A stretch of DNA of 64,000 nucleotides from Jeotgalibacillus sp. S-D1 (lineage in GTDB: Bacteria > Bacillota > Bacilli > Bacillales > Jeotgalibacillaceae), in the NCBI RefSeq assembly GCF_004358665.1, contig NZ_SMZR01000001.1, positions 744,001 through 808,000 of the forward strand, written 5' to 3'. Every line of letters begins with the position of its first letter. The stretch's first letter is position 1. The position numbers and the translations under genes are program-made. Of this stretch, positions 7,208 to 15,584 are shown piece after piece. The notes below the pieces were generated by a model. It made no database searches, was not told the origin of the DNA, and worked only from the letters and a program-made list of their open reading frames with translations.

Positions 7208-9124
7208 ATGCAACGGTTTATTCAGTTTAACGATGAAAATATAAATTCATTTAAGCTTATGGAACTAATCGATCTAGCTAAAACACTAACAAAAGAAAAA
7301 GAAATGGACGTGGAATACGGACCATTAAACTATCTGGATTTGCCCAATCAAAAAATAATCGTCAGCCACTTTTGGGATCACCGGAAAGATAGGGAAGAGT
7401 GGCTTGGGCTAACCTCTGATATCTATTTGCGTGCTATCGGTACTTTTCGTTTTTCAAATGTAAAAGAAATTAATCGCTATCTTAAAAAGGTCACAGGCAG
7501 CAGGGTTTCATCGTTTGCCAAGCAGCTTTTTATGATCATTGAAGACACACGAATAGAAGAAGAAATTAAACGCCTGAGACCAGGAACTGCACAGGCATTT
7601 AATATGAGAAGGGCACTGTATACAAAGTATTTTGAATCGCAATTAAAGGTTCATCTCGTAAAAGGTGTTCATACTGATGCCCTGTTTAATTTTTTATACC
7701 TGCTTCTTAACGCTCAGTCTCCAAGTAGTGAATGGCCGGATATTCACCAGGATATCAGCCGGGCTGAGCCATTTATCCGGCAGCAAATGCAGCTGGCGTT
7801 TGATGTTCGCTCAACCGCTCAATCAGCAGCCATCAGTTTTGAAGTTGTGAGTGTGCTGGAGGAAATCGTTAAAAAAGATATGTTAAACGAATATTTCCAT
7901 CTCCCTGAGAAGACGATGGAAGAATGGGAAAACAATCTTACATTCAATGAATTAAAGAGAAAAGATCCTCTTGTAAATGAAGATGAAATTGAAGAAAAAG
8001 CAACAGGTGAGGAGGAAACTTTTGAAGAGGAATTCCGAACCTGGCACAGGGAATCATCTGACAAGGGTGAGTCGTTCCTTCAATTCGACTTGGACCAGGG
8101 GGCAAAAACCAATATTAAAGGGGACACAGCACGCGAAGGAGAAGATGGGGATCAAGCACTTGGCATGGTGCAGGGCAAGAGTAAAAAAACGGCTCAGCAG
8201 CAATATGATGGCGGAATTGAAGAAGTAAAGCAGGAAGAAGCTGTCTCAGGCAACAGTGATGCATACGGAAGAGAAAACCGGTTTGCTCATGCTGTTTTTA
8301 AGCCGGCTTCAGTGGTAATGCCTGAAGATCAGCGCCAGTATGATCGATTAAAAAAAGAAGTTGGCTTTTATCAAAAAAAACTTCAAAAAATTATTGAAAA
8401 GACATTGGATCATAAGAAAATTCAGCCCAGAAATCGATTGGTTTTTGGCCGGCTGAGCAAACAGCTTATCCCATTTTTCACAGAAGAACAACCAAAGGTT
8501 TTTTATAAAAAAAATGAAAAATCCCCTGAGATTGATGCGACATTTACGCTGCTGCTCGATTGTTCTGCGTCTATGCATGATAAAATGGAGGAAACAAAAA
8601 AAGGGCTGATACTATTTCATGAGGTGTTAAAATCCGTCAGAGTGCCGCATGAAATTGTTGGATTTTGGGAGGACACGGATCAAACGAGTGAAAGCTATCA
8701 ACCGAATTACTTAAAAACCGTTGTCGAATATGATCAATCGGTTTATTCAACTCAAAGTGCAGCCATCATGCAGCTGCAGCCGGAAGAAGACAATCGGGAT
8801 GGCTTTGCCATTCGCCATATGACAGAGAGATTAATTAAACGAAAAGAAAATAAGCGGTTTTTACTTGTTTTTTCTGATGGGGAACCAGCAGCTATGAATT
8901 ATGAACAAAATGGCATTATGGATACGCATGAAGCAGTAGTGGAAGCGAGAAAATATGGCATAGAAGTGATGAATGTGTTTCTATCGAAGGAAGAAATTCC
9001 CGAATCACAAAAAGAAGTGATTCAGAATATGTACGGAAAATACAGCTTGTTTATCCCGCAGATAGAAGAATTGCCTGACATATTATTTCCGCTGTTAAAG
9101 CGACTGCTTTATAAAAGTATATAA
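7208..9124 (+). CDS. yojO: VWA-domain protein, partner of the MoxR-type ATPase (YojO-like, NorD/CobT type)
   Basis: This 638-residue cytoplasmic protein has a helical N-terminal region, an acidic low-complexity middle (about 255-350, rich in Glu and Gln), and a C-terminal von Willebrand A domain (about 440-635). The MIDAS motif is LLLDCSASM (Asp about 451, Ser 453, Ser 455), with later VFSDGEP. This layout is that of NorD/CobT-type proteins that work with MoxR/NorQ ATPases. The ribosome site GGGAGGGTCATC overlaps the spacing after yojN. The biological target is not predictable from the neighbours. Confidence 0.85.
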   Translation: MQRFIQFNDENINSFKLMELIDLAKTLTKEKEMDVEYGPLNYLDLPNQKIIVSHFWDHRKDREEWLGLTSDIYLRAIGTFRFSNVKEINRYLKKVTGSRVSSFAKQLFMIIEDTRIEEEIKRLRPGTAQAFNMRRALYTKYFESQLKVHLVKGVHTDALFNFLYLLLNAQSPSSEWPDIHQDISRAEPFIRQQMQLAFDVRSTAQSAAISFEVVSVLEEIVKKDMLNEYFHLPEKTMEEWENNLTFNELKRKDPLVNEDEIEEKATGEEETFEEEFRTWHRESSDKGESFLQFDLDQGAKTNIKGDTAREGEDGDQALGMVQGKSKKTAQQQYDGGIEEVKQEEAVSGNSDAYGRENRFAHAVFKPASVVMPEDQRQYDRLKKEVGFYQKKLQKIIEKTLDHKKIQPRNRLVFGRLSKQLIPFFTEEQPKVFYKKNEKSPEIDATFTLLLDCSASMHDKMEETKKGLILFHEVLKSVRVPHEIVGFWEDTDQTSESYQPNYLKTVVEYDQSVYSTQSAAIMQLQPEEDNRDGFAIRHMTERLIKRKENKRFLLVFSDGEPAAMNYEQNGIMDTHEAVVEARKYGIEVMNVFLSKEEIPESQKEVIQNMYGKYSLFIPQIEELPDILFPLLKRLLYKSI

Positions 9125-9138
9125 TCTTATTTTTTCGC

Positions 9139-9178
9139 AATAAAAAAATGACTGCATTTCTGCAGCCATTTTTTTATT
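9139..9178. terminator. Bidirectional terminator between yojO and yaaN
   Basis: AATAAAAAAATGACTGCA pairs with TGCAGCCATTTTTTTATT, with one mismatch, giving T runs on both strands for the converging genes. The yaaN stop codon is inside the repeat. Confidence 0.85.
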
Positions 9179-10358
9179 GTTTTTTGTTTTGTAATTGCAG
9201 CAGCTGCTGCTTTAATTCACTTTCCATTGCTTGAATTTCTGATTCCGCCAGACGGCGCTTTTCACGGCCCTCCTGCTGAATACGCAATGTTTCTTCCAGG
9301 GTTGATACCAAATTTGCCTGGGTAGTCTTTAATGTTTCAATGTCTACAATTCCCCGCTCGTTTTCTTTTGCTGTTTCAATACTGTTTGTTTTCAGCATTT
9401 CTGAGTTTTTCAACATAAGGTCATTAGTCGTTTTGGTTACTTGTTTTTGTGCTTCTACAGCTCTTTGCTGACGGAAGAGCGTAAGAGCAATGGCTATTTG
9501 ATTTTTCCAAAGTGGAATGGCAGTTAAGATGGATGCCTGGATTTTTTCAGCCAGCGCCTGGTTAATGTTTTGAATCATGCGAATCTGCGGTGCACTTTGT
9601 ATCGTAATCTGCCTGCTCAATTGCAAATCATGAAGTCGTTTTTCAAGCCGGTCCATAAATTGCATCATATCATTTACTTCCTGATAAGCCATTTGATCAT
9701 TGCTGATTTCGGCTTTCTTTTTAAGTTCCGGAATGATCTTTTGTTCCAGTTCTTCACGTTTAAGTTCTGCAGCAGCAATATAAATATTTAGCGCATGGAA
9801 ATAATCTTTATTTTGCTGGTACAGCTGCTCCAGCATACCAATGTCATCCATGAGGGACTTTTTCGAATGATCCAGTTTTACACTAATACGGTCTACCTGA
9901 GCTCCAAGCTTTTGGTATTTTGATAAAATCTCATTGACAGACCGGCTGACCCGATTAAATAACTTCGACAGCATGCCTTTTTTCTGATCTGATAATTCAT
10001 CTGGATCAATCTGTTCCAATCGATCCATCAGCTCTTTTAATATATCCCCTATGGGACCGACATCTTTTCGCTGAACATGATCAAGCATCGTATGAGAGAA
10101 ATTTGACAGCTTCGATTGTGCTGCTGTGCCATATTGCAAAATGGACTGATGATCAGTCGGATCGATCTGTGTGGCAATTTGTTCAGCTTGTTCACGATCT
10201 TTTTCTGGTATGACATCAACCAGCCGGGTTGGTGCCTTTTCTGCACTTCGATCTGGGAGAATTTCAGTTAACTCGTTATCGCCGAAAGGGTTTGCGAGCA
10301 AATCATCAATTGTTTGATTCTGATCCTTTACTTTAACGGTTTGACGGCTTTCTTCCAT
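9174..10358 (-). CDS. yaaN: TelA/YaaN-family toxic-anion resistance protein
   Basis: This 394-residue helical, coiled-coil-rich protein belongs to the TelA family linked to tellurite and other toxic-anion or envelope stress resistance. The N-terminus has [14 protein letters not shown], followed by the conserved [24 protein letters not shown] region and long heptad-rich helices. No membrane segment or enzyme motif is seen. It lies 2 bp downstream of the xpaC-like gene, and the same xpaC-yaaN pair exists in B. subtilis. The biochemical role is unknown, and the resistance label comes from family history. Confidence 0.85.
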   Translation of the reverse strand: MEESRQTVKVKDQNQTIDDLLANPFGDNELTEILPDRSAEKAPTRLVDVIPEKDREQAEQIATQIDPTDHQSILQYGTAAQSKLSNFSHTMLDHVQRKDVGPIGDILKELMDRLEQIDPDELSDQKKGMLSKLFNRVSRSVNEILSKYQKLGAQVDRISVKLDHSKKSLMDDIGMLEQLYQQNKDYFHALNIYIAAAELKREELEQKIIPELKKKAEISNDQMAYQEVNDMMQFMDRLEKRLHDLQLSRQITIQSAPQIRMIQNINQALAEKIQASILTAIPLWKNQIAIALTLFRQQRAVEAQKQVTKTTNDLMLKNSEMLKTNSIETAKENERGIVDIETLKTTQANLVSTLEETLRIQQEGREKRRLAESEIQAMESELKQQLLQLQNKKQ

Positions 10359-10360
10359 CT

Positions 10361-11005
10361 TTAAATCCCCTCTCTGGAGCGTTCAAGACGCTCGGCGCGT
10401 AATGATTTTTTTGCCACATCCAATTCGACCTGCAAAGAATTAATATCATTGGCCAGTACTTTCATTAATTCTTCTTCCAGGGAAGAATTAAGGTCATGCA
10501 GCGTTTTTTTAGTATCCTCAAGTGACATTAATATCTCTTTGTTTTTAATAGGCTGTGTCACCAGCATCGTATATTTGTCCGTTAATTCAACTGCTGAGTC
10601 CAGATGGTAAAAGAAAAACCGCTCTGAAACATAAAATCGGTTGGGGTCTTTTTTAACCAGAACAAAAATCCTTTTTGAAAGCTTTACCATATCATTCAGC
10701 TGTCTCATCGCGGAAAGCGAACGAACCTGAAACATTCTGTTTTGAAGGGTTGAAATTTTCTTTTGACCTTCTTTCAGATTTTGCTGAATGTACTGGTATT
10801 CCTGTGAACTAAGGTTGTAATCTTTCAACATTGCTCTTTTCTGGAACCATTTGATGATATAAAAAGGAATCAATCCCCCCAATAGACCAAACAGTCCTGC
10901 AAGCATAATATTCAGATCCACAAAAAATACAGCTATAATCCAAGTCAATAAGGCTAATGGAATGGCAACGCCCAATCTCGCCATGAAATATAGGAAATTT
11001 CTCAT
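10361..11005 (-). CDS. xpaC: XpaC-like membrane protein (5-bromo-4-chloroindolyl phosphate hydrolysis family)
   Basis: This 214-residue protein has two adjacent N-terminal membrane helices (about 10-50), then a charged coiled-coil domain ([17 protein letters not shown] onwards). Family and gene order match B. subtilis XpaC, first noted because it allows hydrolysis of a chromogenic phosphate. No phosphatase motif is visible, so that name may be indirect. It is the first gene of the xpaC-yaaN operon. The ribosome site GTGAGGAGCAG precedes the ATG. Confidence 0.8.
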   Translation of the reverse strand: MRNFLYFMARLGVAIPLALLTWIIAVFFVDLNIMLAGLFGLLGGLIPFYIIKWFQKRAMLKDYNLSSQEYQYIQQNLKEGQKKISTLQNRMFQVRSLSAMRQLNDMVKLSKRIFVLVKKDPNRFYVSERFFFYHLDSAVELTDKYTMLVTQPIKNKEILMSLEDTKKTLHDLNSSLEEELMKVLANDINSLQVELDVAKKSLRAERLERSREGI

Positions 11006-11285
11006 TTTATCTGCTCCTCACTTAGGCTTGTCTTATAAATACGAGCGACCATATGCTTTAGTTTCATTAAAATAAGATATATTTTTTTGTTATTTATATT
11101 GTCTCCGATTAATCGAACGATAGCAAGCGGCGCAGACTGCAAAACGAATCATAGCCTTAAAAGACTAGTAAAAACGAAAATAATTCCATTATGAATAGCT
11201 TTTTCTCTTGAATTAAGTATATAATAGTGATGTATAACTAATTAACTATAAAAAAATTGATTTTATAGGAAGTGAGGGGGATTGA

Positions 11286-11621
11286 ATGAGTCAATATAAC
11301 TGTTTTGCGGATGAATTAGCAGAAATTTATCGATTGTTTGGGGATAAAACACGTCTTTTAATGGCCAAAAAACTTTCAGAAAATGAATGGACAGTATCAG
11401 AATTTGTTGACTTATTCAAAATAAGCCAGCCGCTGGTAAGTCAGCATATAAAAAAATTAAAAGATGCCGACTTAATATCTGAACAAAGGGATGGCAAAAG
11501 GATTTTATATCGCCTTGATCCTGATTCACGCAATTATCCGTTAATCTTACAATTAATTGAACCTATTATTGAACAGGAAAATAACCCGAGCTATGAAGCA
11601 GAAGCTGCTTATCAGCGTTAA
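11286..11621 (+). CDS. ArsR-family transcriptional regulator
   Basis: This 111-residue winged-helix regulator of the ArsR/SmtB type shows LAEIYRLFGDKTRLLMAKKL, the recognition helix ISQPLVSQHIKKLKDADLI and the wing QRDGKRILYRL. The typical metal-binding CxC motif of ArsR/CadC is absent. The only Cys is near the N-terminus (NCFADE), so the signal is unclear. It is followed after 79 bp, with a terminator between, by the two crcB genes, which makes it a candidate regulator of fluoride export or of an unrelated stress. AGTGAGGGGGA lies just before the ATG. Confidence 0.85.
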   Translation: MSQYNCFADELAEIYRLFGDKTRLLMAKKLSENEWTVSEFVDLFKISQPLVSQHIKKLKDADLISEQRDGKRILYRLDPDSRNYPLILQLIEPIIEQENNPSYEAEAAYQR

Positions 11622-11623
11622 TT

Positions 11624-11661
11624 AAAGAAAAATGCAGTGGACAATCACTGCATTTTTCTTT
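11624..11661. terminator. Terminator after the arsR-type gene
   Basis: AAAGAAAAATGCAGTG pairs perfectly with CACTGCATTTTTCTTT around a 6-base loop. Confidence 0.85.
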
Positions 11662-11700
11662 ATGTTTAAGTGATAATAAATCGAAGGGGAGTTTGTTGTG

Positions 11701-12072
11701 ATGCACCTATTTCTAGTCGCTTTAGGCGGAGCAGCTGGGGCATTGCTGCGATTTGGCTTGCATAATATTGTGCCATTTGCCGCACCCTTTCCACTAAGTA
11801 CGCTTCTTGCAAATTATGCTGGTACATTGCTGCTGTCTTATCTGACTTTCAGCATTTTACATCGCCATAAAAACATGATGCTTTTCCTTGGGACCGGTGT
11901 ACTCGGAAGCTTTACATCGGTATCCGCTTTCAGCATGGAAAATATAACCTTATTTCAATCTCATGCTATTTATTCTCTCCTGTATACGGGATCGACTGTT
12001 GCAGGCGGTATTTTCTTTGCCTGGTCAGGTTTTAAACTGGCAGAAATTATTCAGATGAAGGGGACATCATAA
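11701..12072 (+). CDS. crcB: Fluoride channel subunit Fluc/CrcB (first of pair)
   Basis: Fluc proteins are small four-helix channels that leak toxic fluoride out of the cell. In many Gram-positives two different genes make a heterodimer. This one has the conserved ANYAGTLLLSY helix with Asn and GVLGSFTSVSAFSMEN, where the usual FTTFS Phe-box reads FTSVSAF. It is divergent from the canonical second subunit. ATG at 11701 is preferred over GTG at 11698, with AAGGGGA upstream. It overlaps the next crcB by one base. No fluoride riboswitch motif is seen in the short leader. Confidence 0.88.
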   Translation: MHLFLVALGGAAGALLRFGLHNIVPFAAPFPLSTLLANYAGTLLLSYLTFSILHRHKNMMLFLGTGVLGSFTSVSAFSMENITLFQSHAIYSLLYTGSTVAGGIFFAWSGFKLAEIIQMKGTS

Positions 12073-12401
12073 TGCTTTTTATTGCTGCAGGCGGAGCACT
12101 TGGTGCAATAGCAAGATGGGGAATAAGCTGCTGGTTAAATTCCATTAGAGGGACCATCGCAGTAAACCTTGCTGGATCCCTGATTGGCGGATACTTACTT
12201 TATTTATCAATGACAGAATCATTTCAAATGTTTTTTATTACAGGTTTTCTGGGGTCTTTTACTACTTTTTCAACTCTTCAAACAGAAGGAATGAAGATGA
12301 TAACCGGAGGAAAACTCTTAAAAGGAATTAGTTATTCAGCAGCCGTTTTACTCGGGAGTCTTGCAGCTGCAGTTGCCGGGTATTTACTGGCTGCAATTTA
12401 A
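12072..12401 (+). CDS. crcB: Fluoride channel subunit Fluc/CrcB (second of pair)
   Basis: This 109-residue four-helix membrane protein has the canonical Fluc signature GFLGSFTTFSTLQTE (with the conserved Phe/Thr box) and VNLAGSLIGGY. The start ATG overlaps the stop TAA of the first crcB (TAATG), so translation is coupled and a 1:1 heterodimer in opposite membrane orientations is expected. Tandem crcB genes of this type occur in bacilli. There is no obvious terminator before the next gene, 73 bp on. Confidence 0.92.
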   Translation: MLFIAAGGALGAIARWGISCWLNSIRGTIAVNLAGSLIGGYLLYLSMTESFQMFFITGFLGSFTTFSTLQTEGMKMITGGKLLKGISYSAAVLLGSLAAAVAGYLLAAI

Positions 12402-12474
12402 AGCAGATCATTTTATTTACCATCCATTTTTCTGTATGATGAGTGTATGATTTTGCAGAAAGGTGGTCCTGTAA

Positions 12475-12840
12475 ATGTGGAGTATCGTTCAGACAAAAAG
12501 TGATGCTGAGCCCTGGTGGTTTTTAGAAGGCTGGCATGAAGATATTTTACACGAATGGACATATACGAATAAAGAAGAAGCGTTTGCCTGCTATCAGGAA
12601 AAAACAACTGAAATGGCTGAATCCTACCCTCATTGCCGTGTGAAAAGAGGCACCCAGGCAGCTTTTTGGTGCGAGAGTGAATTATTATTTTGTGATTCAT
12701 GCGATGAAGATCTTCAACTTTATCACGGCTTCTTAATATTAAAAAACGGAGTTCCCTATACAAAGGACCATATGTCTGAGGAAGATCGGACATTTTTTGA
12801 AGGATTGTTCCCTGCAATTAAAAAGACTGAGGCGAAATGA
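12475..12840 (+). CDS. DUF1033 family protein
   Basis: This 121-residue cytoplasmic protein of unknown function contains EPWWFLEGWHEDI near the N-terminus, the hallmark of DUF1033, and a central CESELLFCDSCDEDLQLYHGF segment with clustered Cys. The ribosome site AGAAAGGTGG is well placed. Its stop codon is within the terminator stem. Nothing in the neighbourhood explains its role. Confidence 0.8.
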   Translation: MWSIVQTKSDAEPWWFLEGWHEDILHEWTYTNKEEAFACYQEKTTEMAESYPHCRVKRGTQAAFWCESELLFCDSCDEDLQLYHGFLILKNGVPYTKDHMSEEDRTFFEGLFPAIKKTEAK

Positions 12841-12861
12841 AGACGCCTCAGTCTTTTTTTT
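12821..12861. terminator. Bidirectional terminator
   Basis: AAAAGACTGAGGCG pairs with CGCCTCAGTCTTTT around a 9-base loop, with T runs on both strands. It serves the DUF1033 gene and the converging permease gene. Confidence 0.85.
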
Positions 12862-13981
12862 ATACCATATCGCTTTTTTTAATTTTTTTCTCATGGTATC
12901 GATTTCTTAATCGAATAAAACGATAGGCGTTAACGACAATCGTTTTCCCTACAGCATAAGTTGGTACTGCCATAATTAAACCAAGCAGTCCGCCAAAGCT
13001 TCCCGCAACAAGCAGGATAAAAATTATCGTTAACGGATGGATTGCAAGCTTTTTCCCCATAACTTGAGGAGAGATTAGGTTGCTTTCAATTTGCTGTGCC
13101 ACAATAACAGCTAAAATAACCCATATCGCTGTAATTGGCGAATCAATAAAGCCCACAATAACTGCTGGAATCGTGCCGATGAATGGCCCGATAAAAGGAA
13201 TGACATTAGTCAGCATAGCCACTAGTGCAAGAACGATCGAATATTCCAATCCGATAATTAAATATCCGATATAAAGCAATATACCCACACAAAAGCTTAC
13301 AATGATCTGACCCTGAATATAAGAGCTTAGCGCGATGTCCATATCTTCCAGCACTCGCTTGCCTTCAGGACGAAATTCTTCAGGCGTAAAACGTAAAAAT
13401 TGGTCTGGCAGCTTTTGGCCGTCCTTCAGCATATAAAAAAGAACGAACGGGATAGTAACCATGACAACCGCTATGCTCGTCAGGATACCAATAAACGAAA
13501 CGACATTCGATCCAATCGAATCTAATGCTCCCTGGAGATAATTTGTGATGCGGTCGGCAATATCCTGATAGGAGAAATCCTGACTTTGCTGAACACTTTG
13601 GAACCAGTTTGACTGCTGCAGGTTCGTTACCATATTTGTCAGTTCATCAAAAATTGTAGGTATGTTATCAACTAATGAATTAAACTGCTGGGACAACGGC
13701 GGACCAACGATAAATACAAGGCCGACAATTAATCCGATGCCCAATAAATAAATTAATAAGATAGCGGCCGTTCTGGGTATGTATTTCGCGCAAATTTCCA
13801 CTACAGGGCGAAGCAGATAGTATAATACTCCCGCTATTGCGATAGGAGCAAATAATGTAGTTACGATAATGGTGATGGGTGTAAAAATAAAACTTACACG
13901 ATCCATTAAATAAATGATCACTAAAATAGTTATGATGGCAAATCCTAATCTGAACCATTTAGATTTAGTGAGTTCTGTCAA
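12860..13981 (-). CDS. AI-2E family transporter (PF01594 permease)
   Basis: This integral membrane protein of about 373 residues belongs to the AI-2E/UPF0118 family, whose members are linked to autoinducer export or Na+/H+ antiport. About eight membrane helices are visible, with a soluble loop (about 90-160) and the conserved C-terminal GPFIGTIPAVIVGFIDSP and NLISPQVMGKKLAIHPLTI motifs. The TTG at 13981 is chosen because GGAGGG lies six bases upstream. The next upstream in-frame ATG (14026) has no ribosome site. The substrate cannot be assigned from sequence. Confidence 0.85.
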   Translation of the reverse strand: MTELTKSKWFRLGFAIITILVIIYLMDRVSFIFTPITIIVTTLFAPIAIAGVLYYLLRPVVEICAKYIPRTAAILLIYLLGIGLIVGLVFIVGPPLSQQFNSLVDNIPTIFDELTNMVTNLQQSNWFQSVQQSQDFSYQDIADRITNYLQGALDSIGSNVVSFIGILTSIAVVMVTIPFVLFYMLKDGQKLPDQFLRFTPEEFRPEGKRVLEDMDIALSSYIQGQIIVSFCVGILLYIGYLIIGLEYSIVLALVAMLTNVIPFIGPFIGTIPAVIVGFIDSPITAIWVILAVIVAQQIESNLISPQVMGKKLAIHPLTIIFILLVAGSFGGLLGLIMAVPTYAVGKTIVVNAYRFIRLRNRYHEKKIKKSDMV

Positions 13982-14180
13982 ACAAATCCCTCCATAAATA
14001 GAAAATAAATTGATTGGTATTATCATACATCACTATATTGGGATTAGCCAAATTTAAACGTATTTCTAAAAAGAGTAGAGTGGCAACAGAGATAAGTATG
14101 AATACTTTTTAAAGTAAATGATCACATTCCCATAAAATATGAAGAAGTCAGATTATATGGAAAAATTCCTCACATTCCAT

Positions 14181-14208
14181 TTGACATTTAATTTGAACGA
14201 TGTATAAT
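14181..14208 (+). promoter_or_regulatory. Consensus sigma-A promoter of the cold-shock gene
   Basis: TTGACA (14181-14186) and TATAAT (14203-14208) are separated by 16 bp. The predicted start of transcription near 14215 gives a leader of about 145 nt. Confidence 0.85.
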
Positions 14209-14249
14209 AAGGATAACAAGTCAATAGCAATAATACCTGCAAATTGAGA

Positions 14250-14303
14250 TTCACATATTACAAAAAGTGATCGGAACGCACGGTACTTTTTGTAATATGT
14301 GAA
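14250..14303 (+). promoter_or_regulatory. 19-bp perfect hairpin in the csp leader (attenuator or RNA thermosensor candidate)
   Basis: TTCACATATTACAAAAAGT (14250-14268) pairs perfectly with the sequence at 14285-14303 around a 16-base GC-richer loop. The stem is followed by TTTTTAC, so the element resembles an intrinsic terminator inside the leader, 57 bp before the start codon. Structured leaders controlling cold-shock mRNAs are known. This specific hairpin and mechanism are inference. Confidence 0.6.
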
Positions 14304-14360
14304 TTTTTACTATGGGTAAAGTTTGCATATTGTCAATTAATATTTTGGAGGTTTTTCATT

Positions 14361-14561
14361 ATGAAAACTGGTACAGTAAAATGGTTTAACGCAGAAAAAG
14401 GTTTCGGCTTCATCGAAGTTGAAGGAGAAAACGACGTATTCGTACACTTCTCTGCAATCACAGGAGAAGGCTTTAAATCACTTGACGAAGGCCAACAGGT
14501 TGAGTTTGAAGTGGTTGAAGGTAACCGTGGACCACAAGCAGCTAACGTTGTAAAACTGTAA
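14361..14561 (+). CDS. Cold-shock protein (CspA/CspB family)
   Basis: This 66-residue single OB-fold RNA/DNA chaperone contains both nucleic-acid binding motifs, KGFGFIEV (RNP1) and VFVHFSAI (RNP2). It prevents mRNA secondary structures at low temperature. Length and sequence ([20 protein letters not shown]) match B. subtilis CspB/CspD. TTTGGAGGTTTTT precedes the ATG. A long hairpin-containing leader suggests post-transcriptional control. Confidence 0.97.
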   Translation: MKTGTVKWFNAEKGFGFIEVEGENDVFVHFSAITGEGFKSLDEGQQVEFEVVEGNRGPQAANVVKL

Positions 14562-14571
14562 TTGTTGATAT

Positions 14572-14607
14572 AAAAAAGCCATTCTCCTTAGGGGGAATGG
14601 CTTTTTT
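14572..14607 (+). terminator. Terminator of the cold-shock gene
   Basis: AAAAAAGCCATTC pairs with GGAATGGCTTTTTT around a short loop. Confidence 0.85.
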
Positions 14608-14693
14608 CATGCTTCCGGCACTTTCCTTTTTGGGTCGATGCCCACGCAATGAAACCCAATGATGAATACAATACGTCAAAAGGGGTGAAAAGC

Positions 14694-14864
14694 ATGTCCA
14701 ATCAACCAAAAAAGAAAGTAGAAGAAGTGTCAGAAGAAGTGAAGGAAGAAAGAGTACATCCATTCGACTCTTTTTGGCAGTTCCATAAGAATAGAGAAGA
14801 AAATAAAGCGGATAAAAAAGAAGAGCCGTCTGATGATGAAAAAAAACGCCCATTCTGGTGGTAA
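14694..14864 (+). CDS. Small highly charged protein, unrecognised
   Basis: This 56-residue hydrophilic protein has a Lys/Glu-rich N-terminus (KKKVEEVSEEVKEE), a central HPFDSFWQFHKNREEN aromatic patch and a basic-aromatic C-terminus KKRPFWW. AAAGGGGTGAAAAGC gives a strong ribosome site for the ATG at 14694. An in-frame ATG upstream at 14649 lacks one. It has its own terminator. I do not recognise the family. The high charge suggests a disordered or stress-related small protein. Confidence 0.6.
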   Translation: MSNQPKKKVEEVSEEVKEERVHPFDSFWQFHKNREENKADKKEEPSDDEKKRPFWW

Positions 14865-14886
14865 AAAGTCAAAACCATTAAGTGAG

Positions 14887-14917
14887 AAAAAATCATCGTC
14901 CAAGACGATGATTTTTT
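14887..14917 (+). terminator. Terminator of the small charged-protein gene
   Basis: AAAATCATCGTC pairs with GACGATGATTTT with a 3-base loop and a T run. Confidence 0.8.
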
Positions 14918-15040
14918 CATGTTGTTTAAATAGAAAAAGCCGTGCCCGTAACGCGGACGAACGTTCGAGCCTGCGTAACGGACCGACACTTTGATCTGCC
15001 AAAAATTATGGCAGGGAAGAGTAACCAAGAGGGGACACCT

Positions 15041-15072
15041 CAAAAACAACCGTTTGTCACCGCCAAATGGTT
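15041..15072 (-). terminator. Probable terminator of the DUF3817 gene
   Basis: On the minus strand AACCATTTG pairs with CAAACGGTT, with one mismatch, followed by GTTTTTG, 12 bp past the stop codon. Confidence 0.5.
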
Positions 15073-15084
15073 ACCTCACTTACT

Positions 15085-15399
15085 TTATGCTGCCTCATGT
15101 CCTGCTTCATACTGCTTTAACTTTGTATCCAGTGCCAGATTTCCAAAGGGAATAAAGGCAACGATAAATGAAATGACAGGCCAATACCATTTCCAGCGGG
15201 TAACAAACGTTACATAGGCAATTACCAGACAGTAGATGACAAACAAAAAACCATGTATGGATCCTACCAGTGTGACAGCTTCAGGAACGCCAAAAAAGTA
15301 TTTTAATGGCATGGCAAGCCCTACTAGAATTAACAATGAAAAACCTTCAAAAAATCCCATAAATCGAAGGCGTCCGATAGGTGACTTTAACATATTCAA
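15085..15399 (-). CDS. DUF3817 family membrane protein
   Basis: This 104-residue protein has three membrane helices. It shows the family pattern FFEGFSLLILVGLAMPLKY, VGSIHGFLFVIYCLVIAYV (conserved His in the second helix) and FIPFGNLALD. DUF3817 proteins are small membrane proteins of unknown function, sometimes fused to transporters. CAGGAGGTTTGAAT gives a good ribosome site for the ATG. It appears monocistronic and is transcribed divergently from the DUF1232 gene. Confidence 0.85.
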   Translation of the reverse strand: MNMLKSPIGRLRFMGFFEGFSLLILVGLAMPLKYFFGVPEAVTLVGSIHGFLFVIYCLVIAYVTFVTRWKWYWPVISFIVAFIPFGNLALDTKLKQYEAGHEAA

Positions 15400-15584
15400 A
15401 CCTCCTGTGTTTCAATGACTCTATTTTAGCAGAATGAGAAGAAAAATAGATGCAAATTCACGAGATCGACAATGAATTAATATTATTATGCAAACTAAAT
15501 TCAGCACAATTTTTCATTTGAGTCGGTTATAATGGACAGGAAGAGGGAAAAGAACAGGAAAACATAAATTAGGAGGCCGATGCT

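Larger units (their letters stand above)
13982..14360 (+). other. Long intergenic region with the cold-shock promoter and leader
   Basis: This 379-bp gap holds no gene. Its left part carries the promoter of the minus-strand permease. Its right part holds a sigma-A promoter (14181-14208) and a roughly 145-nt transcribed leader with a 19-bp perfect stem-loop before the cold-shock gene. Confidence 0.7.

Noticed and set aside
11662-11700. Fluoride (crcB) riboswitch before crcB
   Set aside because: The region is under 40 bp after the upstream terminator and lacks the GGNGAUGG-type core.
12413-12817. 134-codon minus-strand frame
   Set aside because: It overlaps the whole DUF1033 gene on the other strand and has no family features.
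14956-14970. LexA box at CGAACGTTCG
   Set aside because: The two half sites abut without the four-base spacer of the SOS box.
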